From positions 1 through 13,974 of the forward strand of contig JAKVBR010000021.1 in the NCBI GenBank assembly GCA_022447165.1: a DNA stretch of 13,974 nucleotides. The letters run 5' to 3'. The notes beneath the pieces were generated by a model, which was given only the letters and a program-made list of their open reading frames with translations, did no database searches and was not told the DNA's origin. Positions 8,175 to 13,974 of this stretch are shown piece after piece. This DNA comes from Phycisphaerales bacterium. Its GTDB lineage: Bacteria; Planctomycetota; Phycisphaerae; Phycisphaerales; SM1A02. Position numbers and translations under genes: made by a program. Within the stretch, counting starts at the first letter, position 1. Every line of letters starts with the position of its first letter.

Positions 8175-8701
8175 GCGACTACTTTTCGCTGTTCAGGCAA
8201 GTACTGCATCAATTCAACCGGAATTTTCTTCAGTCCCCTTCGAAGTGCTTTTGCAAGCGCATACCTCAGTGCGTCATCTCTACGCTTAAGAACGTTTTCT
8301 GTGATGCGTATCCCATTCGCACTCATTGCTTTGAGCGACCACTCCCACGCGTGATACTCCTCAAGACAACGTGGTTTATAAACGTGAAATCCGATTGCGT
8401 GATGCCCAACTTCGTGCAAGAAAATTGCGCAACTCATCGGCCCTTTTGGATATGGCGACTCTACCATCCGTGTGATGTTGCCATGCTTATCTTTGAGTTC
8501 CCACGCGCACCCACTCATTGACGAACGCCACTTTCGGATTCGAAAACCATAGGTCTCCTTCATCTGTTCGACAAGGGCGTCATACTTTGCTTGAATGGGT
8601 CTTGGTTTGGATTGAGACTTCTTTACTTTATGTTTCGGCGCAGGCGGCTCTGGTTTAGCGAGCAAGTCCCAAAGCGTAAGTGCAATTGTTTTCATATTCA
8701 T
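8171..8701 (-). CDS. Uncharacterised HEXXH zinc-metalloprotease-like protein
   Basis: 176 residues. The core is AIFLHEVGHHAIGF (92-105), with HEVGH at 96-100 a classical zincin motif: H96 and H100 as zinc ligands, E97 as general base. A helix with EEYHAWEW (114-121) follows about 15 residues later and could give the third ligand (E114, E115, H117 or E120). The N-terminal third is basic and Pro/Lys-rich (about 17-40), possibly a flexible or nucleic-acid-contacting tail; the C-terminal 40 residues are a basic helix. There is no signal peptide and no membrane segment, so it is probably cytosolic. The overall pattern recalls small ImmA/IrrE- or SprT-like cytosolic metalloproteases, but I cannot place it in a named family. 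It overlaps fmt (ATGA) before it and queA (GTGA) after it, so it is made together with them. Its substrate is unknown. Confidence 0.75.
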   Translation of the reverse strand: MNMKTIALTLWDLLAKPEPPAPKHKVKKSQSKPRPIQAKYDALVEQMKETYGFRIRKWRSSMSGCAWELKDKHGNITRMVESPYPKGPMSCAIFLHEVGHHAIGFHVYKPRCLEEYHAWEWSLKAMSANGIRITENVLKRRDDALRYALAKALRRGLKKIPVELMQYLPEQRKVVA

Positions 8702-9591
8702 GTGGGGACCTCGCAGAAGTCCCCTACTTTTATCGACCGACCGTTACAAAACTCTTGCCACCCCATCGCTTTGCCGCCGGATGGCTTCAATTCGGCGATT
8801 TCAATCGCACCCTCACCACACGCAATTGCATGCCCATCGATAATTTCACCTGCGGTTCCTGTTCCACTCACTGCTTTTGCGTTCAAGAGTTTGCAATCGA
8901 CACCTCCGATGATGAGGTGGCAACTTGGCCAAGGCGAAAGTCCCCGAATCTGACGAGCAATGACTTCGCTGTTTAATGACAAATCTAAGACCGCATCTTT
9001 TCGCGAGAGTTTTGATGCGTAGGTTACCTGCGACTCATCTTGTATCGCATTTAGTCTTTCACCTTGAAGCACTCTCTCAATTACTTCGGGACCCATTTGA
9101 GCAAGCCGGTCGTGGAGGTCGCCCGTTGTTTCTTCTACGCCGATCGCAGTCGATGTACTGGCTAGAACAAGCCCGCCGTCCATCGTACTTGCAAGCGTAA
9201 TCACGCTTACCCCAGTTTCACTGTCGCCATGCATAATTGCAGCGTGAATAGGCGCAGCACCACGCCAGCGAGGAAGCAGTGATGCGTGCAAGTTGACTGC
9301 GTCATACTTTTCAATGAGTTCATCACTGAGTTTTTGACCAAACGCAATAACGACCATTGTGTCAAACTCAATCTCGTGAATGCGATGCTCTGCATTGATG
9401 TTGTCTGTTTTAATGCACGGTAGTCCAAGTGCTTCTGCGCAAGCGCCAATTGGCGTTGGTGTTAACTTCTGTTTGCGACCTGCTTTTTTATCGGTTCCCG
9501 TTACAACGCACACGCATTGCCCTCGCCCTGCGAGTGCTTTTAGCGTTGGTTCCCCAAACGCTCCAGACCCTACAAAGAGCACACGCGTCAT
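8698..9591 (-). CDS. fmt: Methionyl-tRNA formyltransferase
   Basis: 297 residues, slightly shorter than the usual 310-315. It transfers formyl from 10-formyl-tetrahydrofolate to initiator Met-tRNA. The catalytic triad is complete: N100 and H102 in VNLHASLLPRWRGAAPI (99-115) and D138 in LASTMDGGLVLAS (133-145), with GVSVITL just before it. The N-terminal Rossmann start reads VLFVGSGAFGEPTLKAL (4-20) where FxGTPxFA is common, so the loop has diverged. The C-terminal tRNA-side domain begins at about 190 (VTYASKLSRKDAVLDL, then IRGLSPWP). The ATG at 9589-9591 overlaps the def stop as ATGA, and its own stop overlaps the metalloprotease start the same way. Pairing with def is a conserved arrangement across bacteria and matches their linked roles. 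Confidence 0.95.
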   Translation of the reverse strand: MTRVLFVGSGAFGEPTLKALAGRGQCVCVVTGTDKKAGRKQKLTPTPIGACAEALGLPCIKTDNINAEHRIHEIEFDTMVVIAFGQKLSDELIEKYDAVNLHASLLPRWRGAAPIHAAIMHGDSETGVSVITLASTMDGGLVLASTSTAIGVEETTGDLHDRLAQMGPEVIERVLQGERLNAIQDESQVTYASKLSRKDAVLDLSLNSEVIARQIRGLSPWPSCHLIIGGVDCKLLNAKAVSGTGTAGEIIDGHAIACGEGAIEIAELKPSGGKAMGWQEFCNGRSIKVGDFCEVPT

Positions 9592-10106
9592 TTTGCTAAT
9601 CGTTCCAAGTGTTTGATGAGTTTTCGGTTCACCAATCTGTCCATCGCAGACATCTTGTCGATAATGAGAACGCCATCAAGGTGGTCATTTTCATGTTGCC
9701 AGACACGTGCAATGAAGTCACTGCTCTCACTTAAATGGGGTTGACCCATACCATCAAAGCCAGAAATCCTGACGCCAATTGGCCTTCTGATGTCCGCTCT
9801 TATATCTGGCAAGCTCAGACACCCCTCTTCTTCGAGTTCAGGGGTGTCGTCGATGGTTTCGAGTTCAGGATTCATCCAAACGATGCCTTCTCCCTCATTG
9901 TCTAAATCTTGTGTGACAAAGATCCTCCATGGCAGACCAACCTGCGGGGCGGCTAGCCCGACCCCCTTGTTTTCGAACATGAGTTCAATCATCCGCTGAG
10001 CGACTTCTTGCACATTGGCATCATTGGGGTCGACTTCACAGGCCTTCTGCCTGAGAATGTCATTTGGGTAATAAACGATTGAAAGTGTGCCGACATCGAT
10101 TGTCAT
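9588..10106 (-). CDS. def: Peptide deformylase
   Basis: 172 residues, typical length. It removes the formyl group from nascent N-formylmethionine using a metal (Fe or Zn). The three family motifs are intact: GVGLAAPQVG (48-57), EEGCLSLP (93-100) with metal ligand C96, and WQHENDHLDG (137-146) with ligands H138 and H142 and catalytic E139. EGCLS fits the common bacterial type. The tail is short, ending RKLIKHLERLAK, with no plant or mitochondrial-type extension. It is the first gene of the minus-strand operon. The ATG at 10106 is preceded by TAGAAT only six bases upstream, and an AAAGGTAG stretch lies about ten bases upstream, so both a leaderless and a led start can be argued. It overlaps fmt by four bases. 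Confidence 0.97.
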   Translation of the reverse strand: MTIDVGTLSIVYYPNDILRQKACEVDPNDANVQEVAQRMIELMFENKGVGLAAPQVGLPWRIFVTQDLDNEGEGIVWMNPELETIDDTPELEEEGCLSLPDIRADIRRPIGVRISGFDGMGQPHLSESSDFIARVWQHENDHLDGVLIIDKMSAMDRLVNRKLIKHLERLAK

Positions 10107-10112
10107 GCCACT

Positions 10113-10118
10113 ATTCTA
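10113..10118 (-). promoter_or_regulatory. Candidate -10 element for the def operon
   Basis: On the minus strand TAGAAT (5 of 6 to TATAAT) ends six bases before the def start codon, which would put the first transcribed base at or next to the A of the ATG. No good -35 sits 16-18 bases upstream; TTGATA (10139-10144, minus strand) is 20 bases away, longer than ideal. The 78-base spacer 10107-10184 must hold signals for both def and the divergent TPR gene. Confidence 0.35.
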
Positions 10119-10128
10119 CCTTTGGTTA

Positions 10129-10157
10129 TTGACCTTCGTATCAAAAGAAAATACCCT
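10129..10157 (+). promoter_or_regulatory. Weak candidate promoter for the cytosolic TPR gene
   Basis: TTGACC (10129-10134, 5 of 6 to TTGACA) is followed after 17 bases by TACCCT (10152-10157), only 3 of 6 to the -10 consensus. An overlapping TACTAA (10157-10162) resembles a -10 better but is badly spaced. A start near 10165 would leave a leader of about 20 bases before the ATG at 10185. Confidence 0.25.
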
Positions 10158-10184
10158 ACTAATCTCAAACGACTGAAAAACCAC

Positions 10185-11636
10185 ATGGGACTATTTGGCA
10201 AAAAATCTAGTGACTCCGTTGAGTTTATTCCTGACCCAGAACAAGCGAACGCTTGGTTTGACCGAGCACGTCAAATGGCGGAGAGTCATAACTACGAGTC
10301 TGCGTTTGCGTTCTTCGCAAGCGGGTTAAAACTTGACCCCCGAGATATTGAAGTCCATAAAGAGATTGTCCAAGTTGCTTCGACGTATTACTCAAGAAGT
10401 GGCAATGCCGCAACGGGTAAACAAGTCAAGCAAGTTGATGGTTCATCGCCGGTCGAGAAATTCGTCACAGCCCTATTTGTCTGGTGGCATAGCATCACGA
10501 CTGCAAAATATGCGATGAAAGCAATTGAAATGGCCGTTGCTGCCGACCAAAAAGATTTTGGCATCGAAATGGCTGACACCGTGCTATCACTCAGTAGCCG
10601 AGGCGACAAGAAACTTTCTTACAAAGAACTCAAAGCACTGATGGATTTGTTCAAATCAACTGGCGCTTGGGACCAAGCCATTAAGGTCGGGCAAGCAGCA
10701 CTTGCTGAAAAGCCGGGCGATTCAGTGCTTGAACGTGAACTCAACGAACTTTCTGCTGAGCGTGCGATGTCCAAGGGTGGCTATGAGGAGATGGGCGAAG
10801 AAGGCGGTTTCCGAAAATTTGTCAAGGACATGGATAAACAGCAAGAATTGGAAGAGGAAGAATCCCTCGCTGGTTCTGCAGGCAGTGATGAAAGAGTGCT
10901 TGCAAGAGCGAAGAAAGAGTTTGAAGAGAGTCCTTCTTCACCAGATGCAATTGCCAAGTACGCAAAAATTTTGAAGAAGGACGAATCAGCTGAATCTCAA
11001 AAATTGGCAACTCAAGTGCTCATGCATGGCTTCAAAGAAACCAAGCAATATAGTTTCAGAATGGAAGCGGCCGACATCAAAATCACAATGGGGTTCAAAA
11101 CAATTGCATCAATGAAAGCCGAATACGATGCTTCACCAAGCGATGAACTGAAACAGCGAATTGAAAGCGCAGAAGCAGAACTCCGAGCATTCCGTAAGAA
11201 AGAGTATCAAGAGCGATCTATTAAGTATCCCACTGACCGAAAAATCAAGTTTCAACTTGGTGAACTTGCCATCGAAGATGGTGACCTCAATCTTGCAATG
11301 GAATGTTTCCAGAAGGCGAAAGAAGAACCACGCCTTCGCGTACGAGCAGGACAAGAACTTGGCCGCTGTTTTGCCTCTGAGGGTTGGTATGCAGAAGCAA
11401 TCGGCGAGTTTAAGGAATCGATTAAGTCGCTTGCTGGCGGCGATAACGACGCTGAGTTATCTCTGAGATATGACCTCATGCAATCGCTTGCGATGAAAGC
11501 AAAGAATGACGAAAACATTGACCTAGCCCGCGAAGCAATGGAAATTTGCTCTGGTATCGCCCGTAAAGATATCTCTTATAGAGATATTCGTGATTGCAGA
11601 CGTAACTTAGACGCGCTCGTCAAAGAACTAGAGTAA
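10185..11636 (+). CDS. Large soluble TPR-repeat protein, function unknown
   Basis: 483 residues from the ATG at 10185. I chose this over the upstream TTG at 10122 because MGLFGKK is a natural start and the 21 residues before it are basic and lie over the divergent promoter region. TPR-like helices are seen at about 21-55 (AWFDRARQMAESHNYESAFAF, then LKLDP), 160-180 (AWDQAIKVGQAALAEKPGD) and 352-412 (LGELAIEDGDLNLAMECFQKA, then ELGRCFASEGWYAEAIGEF). The middle (about 205-250) is acidic and Glu/Lys-rich, probably extended or coiled. The N-terminus (residues 1-15) is separate from the repeats and holds no signal peptide or lipobox. It is likely a scaffold, but no partner can be read from sequence. 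There is no clear ribosome site. Its last nine bases overlap the kdsB 3' end on the other strand. Confidence 0.7.
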   Translation: MGLFGKKSSDSVEFIPDPEQANAWFDRARQMAESHNYESAFAFFASGLKLDPRDIEVHKEIVQVASTYYSRSGNAATGKQVKQVDGSSPVEKFVTALFVWWHSITTAKYAMKAIEMAVAADQKDFGIEMADTVLSLSSRGDKKLSYKELKALMDLFKSTGAWDQAIKVGQAALAEKPGDSVLERELNELSAERAMSKGGYEEMGEEGGFRKFVKDMDKQQELEEEESLAGSAGSDERVLARAKKEFEESPSSPDAIAKYAKILKKDESAESQKLATQVLMHGFKETKQYSFRMEAADIKITMGFKTIASMKAEYDASPSDELKQRIESAEAELRAFRKKEYQERSIKYPTDRKIKFQLGELAIEDGDLNLAMECFQKAKEEPRLRVRAGQELGRCFASEGWYAEAIGEFKESIKSLAGGDNDAELSLRYDLMQSLAMKAKNDENIDLAREAMEICSGIARKDISYRDIRDCRRNLDALVKELE

Positions 11637-12314
11637 CGACTGCTCTTTAACAAATTCAGCATATTGCTCTGGTGTGTCGATGCCTCCTGGCTGTGGCTTG
11701 ACAATTGCGGCAGCGATTGAGTACCCCCTGTCGATGGCTCGCATTTGTTCAAGTTTGCGGTCAATCTCGTTTTGCGTTTGTTCCATCGAAACATATGTCT
11801 GGAGGAACTCTGCTTGATAGACGTAAAGGCCGATGTGGCGGTATGCGCCATCAACAAATGCGCGAGTGAAGTCAATTGCATTGTTGCCATCAAGAATGAC
11901 TTTTACAACATTTTCGTTGTGGAGTTCATCTGCTTGGAGTTCACAAACGGCCGTTGCCATATTGCTTGAGCCCAGGGAAGCGATGACTTCGTCAATGACG
12001 CTAGGGTCAAGTTTGGGCTCATCTCCTTGCATGTTGACGACGATGTCACAATCCATCGTCCGGACGGCTTCGGCGATCCGGCACGTGCCATTTGGGTGCT
12101 CACCTGTCATGATGCATTGAGCACCAAATGAGCGAGCGACTTCCGCAATGTCTTCTGAATCCGTTGCTAGAAACACTTCATTGACTGATTGTGCCCTTTG
12201 AGCAACTTCATAAGCATATTGAATGAGTGGTTTCCCGGTTTCATCCGCAATCATCTTCGCGGGAAAACGCGTGGAATCGATGCGTGCTGGAATGACTGCG
12301 ACAACTTTCGCCAT
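11628..12314 (-). CDS. kdsB: 3-deoxy-manno-octulosonate cytidylyltransferase (CMP-Kdo synthetase)
   Basis: 228 residues from the ATG at 12314, somewhat shorter than the common 245-255. KdsB joins Kdo to CMP using CTP so that Kdo can be added to lipid A. Motifs: VVAVIPARIDSTRFPAK (4-20), FLATDSEDIAE (48-58), VVNMQGDEP (92-100) with Mg ligand D98, VVKVILD (136-142), RHIGLYVYQAEFL (159-171), LEQMRAIDRGYSI (188-200) and IDTPEQY (212-218). The segment usually HxSGTD/ERxAE is HPNGTCRIAEA (73-83), so the residue before Arg is Cys. The family loop after the FTRA segment is shortened. The upstream ATG at 12329 would add five residues; I prefer 12314 because the family begins there and a -10-like hexamer lies five bases before it. 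It supports an LPS-bearing outer membrane. A related cytidylyltransferase acting on another sugar acid cannot be excluded. Confidence 0.88.
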   Translation of the reverse strand: MAKVVAVIPARIDSTRFPAKMIADETGKPLIQYAYEVAQRAQSVNEVFLATDSEDIAEVARSFGAQCIMTGEHPNGTCRIAEAVRTMDCDIVVNMQGDEPKLDPSVIDEVIASLGSSNMATAVCELQADELHNENVVKVILDGNNAIDFTRAFVDGAYRHIGLYVYQAEFLQTYVSMEQTQNEIDRKLEQMRAIDRGYSIAAAIVKPQPGGIDTPEQYAEFVKEQSLL

Positions 12315-12319
12315 AACCA

Positions 12320-12328
12320 ATTTTACCA
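12320..12328 (-). promoter_or_regulatory. Candidate extended -10 promoter for kdsB
   Basis: The minus strand reads TGGTAAAAT at 12328 down to 12320: a TGn extension joined to TAAAAT (5 of 6 to consensus), ending five bases before the kdsB ATG at 12314. No -35 hexamer is visible at 16-18 bases because that position falls inside the repeat at 12330-12378. An extended -10 can work without a -35. If used, the mRNA would be leaderless. Confidence 0.4.
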
Positions 12329-12329
12329 T

Positions 12330-12378
12330 AGGGTCTGATCCCGGACCTGGTACAGGGTCTGGTCCCGGACCAGACCCT
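12330..12378. repeat. Tandem REP-like palindromic repeat between kdsB and pyrG
   Basis: Two copies with a 24-base period. The first 18 bases of copy 1 (12330-12347) and copy 2 (12354-12371) match at 17 of 18 positions. Copy 2 (12354-12378) is itself a perfect inverted repeat: AGGGTCTGGTCC, one C, then GGACCAGACCCT. As single-stranded nucleic acid it can form a 10-base-pair stem with a 5-base loop. Copy 1 can pair instead with the right half of copy 2 at 15 of 17 positions, so two competing folds exist. The block is much more GC-rich than the AT-rich DNA beside it. No T-run follows on either strand, so it does not look like an intrinsic terminator. It resembles REP-type mobile palindromes or an operator. 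I see no other copy in the window. Confidence 0.75.
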
Positions 12379-12402
12379 CAATGAAAATCGGGATTTTAGG
12401 TA

Positions 12403-12431
12403 TTGGTAATTTGGTTCCATCATGCTACAAT
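12403..12431 (+). promoter_or_regulatory. Predicted leaderless promoter for pyrG
   Basis: TTGGTA (12403-12408, 4 of 6) and TACAAT (12426-12431, 5 of 6) are spaced by exactly 17 bases. The -10 ends five bases before the pyrG ATG at 12437, so transcription would begin at or within a base or two of the start codon. No Shine-Dalgarno sequence lies upstream of that ATG, which agrees with a leaderless message. Confidence 0.5.
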
Positions 12432-12436
12432 CGCGT

Positions 12437-13974
12437 ATGCCCAACCAAGAAAAAGAGCAGACATTTCTCAGCCAGTTTGGCAAGAGCGAAGAGTCAAAAG
12501 AGTTTTATTCACCGATTCCAGAGGGGTATAAACAAGGCGAAACTCGCTATGTCGTGGTTCTAGGCACGGTGATGTCAGGGCTTGGCAAAGGGATTTTCAG
12601 TTCATCGCTTGCCAAACTATTGCAAGATAAGGGACTCACGGTTACTCCAGTCAAACTCGAGGGCTACCTCAATATTGACTCAGGAACGCTCAATCCATTC
12701 CGGCATGGCGAAGTTTTTGTGCTCGATGATGGCACTGAAACAGATATGGACTTGGGCACCTATGAGCGCATCCTCGACCAGGACTTGTCTCGTCTCAATT
12801 TTACAACTGCAGGTCAAATCTACACCGAAATTCTCTCGCGTGAGCGTGCTGGGGGGTACCTCGGCCGCGATGTCCAAATGATTCCACACGTCACTGGCGA
12901 AGTCAAAAGACGACTCCGCCAACTCGCAATCGACGCTGGGAAAAATGGAAAACAAGCAGACGTCGTCTTCGTTGAAGTTGGCGGAACTGTAGGCGACTAT
13001 GAAAACGGGTTCTACATCGAAGCACTACGTGAACTCGCCTATGAAGAAGGCCCAGAGTCGACATGTTTCGTAGCACTCACATACATTGTTGAGCCTCAAA
13101 TCCTAGGTGAACAAAAATCAAAACCAGCTCAACTCGGTATTAAACGACTCATGGAAACTGGTATTCAACCGCACCTCGTTGCGTGCCGTGCTGAACTGCC
13201 TGTGACAGATACCGTCATTCAGAAAATTTCAATGTTCTCAAACGTGCCGAAAGAATGCGTCTTCTCAATGCATGACCGCGAATCGATTTACACGATTCCA
13301 GATGCAATGCGCGCAGAAGGATTAGACAGGCAAATCCTTTCGATTCTATCGCTTCACAGCAAAGTCGATGCAATCGCAGAAGATCGCGCGAGAAATGACT
13401 GGAAATCGTATACCAATGCGATATCTGCTGAACGCAAGCACAATATCAACATTGGCATCCTCGGGAAATACACATCAATTAGAGACGCCTACGCTTCAAT
13501 TGATAAAGCCATTGAACATGCATCAACGCATTTGTCAGCCAAGACAACCATAAAATGGATTGATGTAACCGACTTTGACACAACGAATGCTGATTCAAAA
13601 CTTGAAGCACAAGATTTAGACGCTGTCATTGTTCCGGGCGGTTTTGGCGAGAGAGGCATTGAAGGTAAACTTGCCTCAGTCAAATGGGCGAGAGAACACG
13701 GCATCCCCTTCCTTGGCATTTGCCTCGGTTTCCAAATGGCAGTTGTTGAGTTTGCTCGAAATGTCGTCGGACTTGAAGGCGCGAACTCTACTGAGATAGA
13801 GTTGAATTGCGCTTATCCCGTCATTGACGAACTCCCCGACCAAAAAGAAATTGAAGGTCTCGGCGGAACAATGCGACTTGGCGGACAAGATGTTCAAATC
13901 ACTGAGGAATCATTTGCTGCACAACTTTTTGGCGCTACACATGCAAGAGAGCGGTTCAGACACCGCTATGAAGT
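12437..13974 (+). CDS. pyrG: CTP synthase, divergent form with N-terminal extension (3' end off window)
   Basis: The open frame gives 512 codons and leaves the window at HRYEV, still in the C-terminal glutaminase domain. CTP synthase aminates UTP using ATP and glutamine. The synthetase domain has the P-loop SGLGKG (K51, matching E. coli K18), HGEVFVLDDGTETDMDLG (D105 matching Mg ligand D72), IPHV (H151 matching H118), VEVGGTVGD (E180 matching E140) and GEQKSKPAQ. The glutaminase domain has PGGFGERG and FLGICLGFQMA with nucleophile C429; the His-Glu pair lies beyond the edge. Odd points: about 33 extra N-terminal residues, KLEGYLN in place of KLDPYIN (73-79), GTVMSG for GGVVSS in the P-loop, DYENG for DIESLP (187-191), and insertions of about 7 and 10 residues relative to E. 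coli. No later ATG, GTG or TTG precedes the first beta strand (RYVVVLG), so the extension appears real. All expected catalytic residues inside the window are kept. Confidence 0.93.
   Translation, partial: MPNQEKEQTFLSQFGKSEESKEFYSPIPEGYKQGETRYVVVLGTVMSGLGKGIFSSSLAKLLQDKGLTVTPVKLEGYLNIDSGTLNPFRHGEVFVLDDGTETDMDLGTYERILDQDLSRLNFTTAGQIYTEILSRERAGGYLGRDVQMIPHVTGEVKRRLRQLAIDAGKNGKQADVVFVEVGGTVGDYENGFYIEALRELAYEEGPESTCFVALTYIVEPQILGEQKSKPAQLGIKRLMETGIQPHLVACRAELPVTDTVIQKISMFSNVPKECVFSMHDRESIYTIPDAMRAEGLDRQILSILSLHSKVDAIAEDRARNDWKSYTNAISAERKHNINIGILGKYTSIRDAYASIDKAIEHASTHLSAKTTIKWIDVTDFDTTNADSKLEAQDLDAVIVPGGFGERGIEGKLASVKWAREHGIPFLGICLGFQMAVVEFARNVVGLEGANSTEIELNCAYPVIDELPDQKEIEGLGGTMRLGGQDVQITEESFAAQLFGATHARERFRHRYE

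Noticed and set aside
8591..8976. Two open frames on the plus strand of about 100-120 codons
   Set aside because: Antisense to fmt and the metalloprotease-like gene; no recognisable protein features.
10122..10184. Upstream TTG start extending the cytosolic TPR protein by 21 residues
   Set aside because: The added residues are strongly basic, unlike the rest, lie in the divergent promoter spacer and have no ribosome site; ATG at 10185 is preferred.
12315..12329. Upstream ATG start for kdsB
   Set aside because: Adds five residues not expected in the family and falls inside the extended -10 element next to the repeat.
12354..12378. Palindrome as an intrinsic terminator for pyrG or kdsB
   Set aside because: It lies upstream of both genes, which diverge from it, and no T-run follows the stem on either strand.
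1..13974. A mobile element, CRISPR array, defence island or tRNA/rRNA gene
   Set aside because: No transposase, integrase, nuclease, spaced repeat array, toxin-antitoxin pair or RNA gene was recognised on either strand. The kinase, TPR and HEXXH genes were considered as a defence-like set, but they are dispersed among housekeeping operons.

Overview
The window is a dense stretch of bacterial chromosome with about a dozen genes, very little spacer DNA and base composition that looks even throughout. It carries housekeeping genes for protein start-up, tRNA and rRNA modification, peptidoglycan precursors, lipopolysaccharide sugar activation and CTP synthesis. The meso-diaminopimelate-type MurE (DNPR motif), a KdsB-type CMP-Kdo synthetase (implying an outer membrane with LPS), TPR proteins of a planctomycete flavour, and a mur cluster without the usual division genes (no ftsI before murE, no murD/ftsW/murG after mraY) point to a Gram-negative-type bacterium, most likely a planctomycete of the Phycisphaerae kind. 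That placement is inference; no rRNA or other decisive marker is present.

Layout. Bases 1-145 may be the tail of a gene entering from the left. It would overlap by GTGA an APH-fold small-molecule kinase (142-1101, +). A good sigma70-like promoter (1125-1153) then drives a two-gene unit: a YfgM-like membrane-anchored TPR protein (1180-1938) and an RluD-type 23S rRNA pseudouridine synthase (1941-3104). This meets, tail to tail with a 14-base overlap, a long minus-strand operon read from about 10106 down to 3091: def, fmt, an uncharacterised HEXXH metalloprotease-like gene, queA, murE, murF, mraY. The junctions are ATGA, ATGA, GTGA, a 24-base gap, TAATG and an 18-base gap, so most of the operon looks translationally coupled.

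From the divergent spacer at 10107-10184 a large soluble TPR protein (10185-11636, +) runs toward kdsB (minus, 11628-12314), again with tail overlap. Between kdsB and pyrG lies a 49-base GC-rich tandem/palindromic repeat (12330-12378). pyrG starts at 12437 and runs off the right edge. It is a divergent CTP synthase with an N-terminal extension of about 33 residues.

How the parts work together: def and fmt form the formylation/deformylation pair of translation initiation; queA makes the queuosine precursor on tRNA; murE, murF and mraY make UDP-MurNAc-pentapeptide and lipid I; kdsB and pyrG both belong to CTP metabolism (pyrG makes CTP, kdsB uses it to activate Kdo). A recurring feature is a -10-like hexamer only 5-6 bases before the start codon of pyrG, kdsB and def, which suggests leaderless mRNAs. 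I saw no tRNA, rRNA, CRISPR array, insertion sequence or prophage gene.
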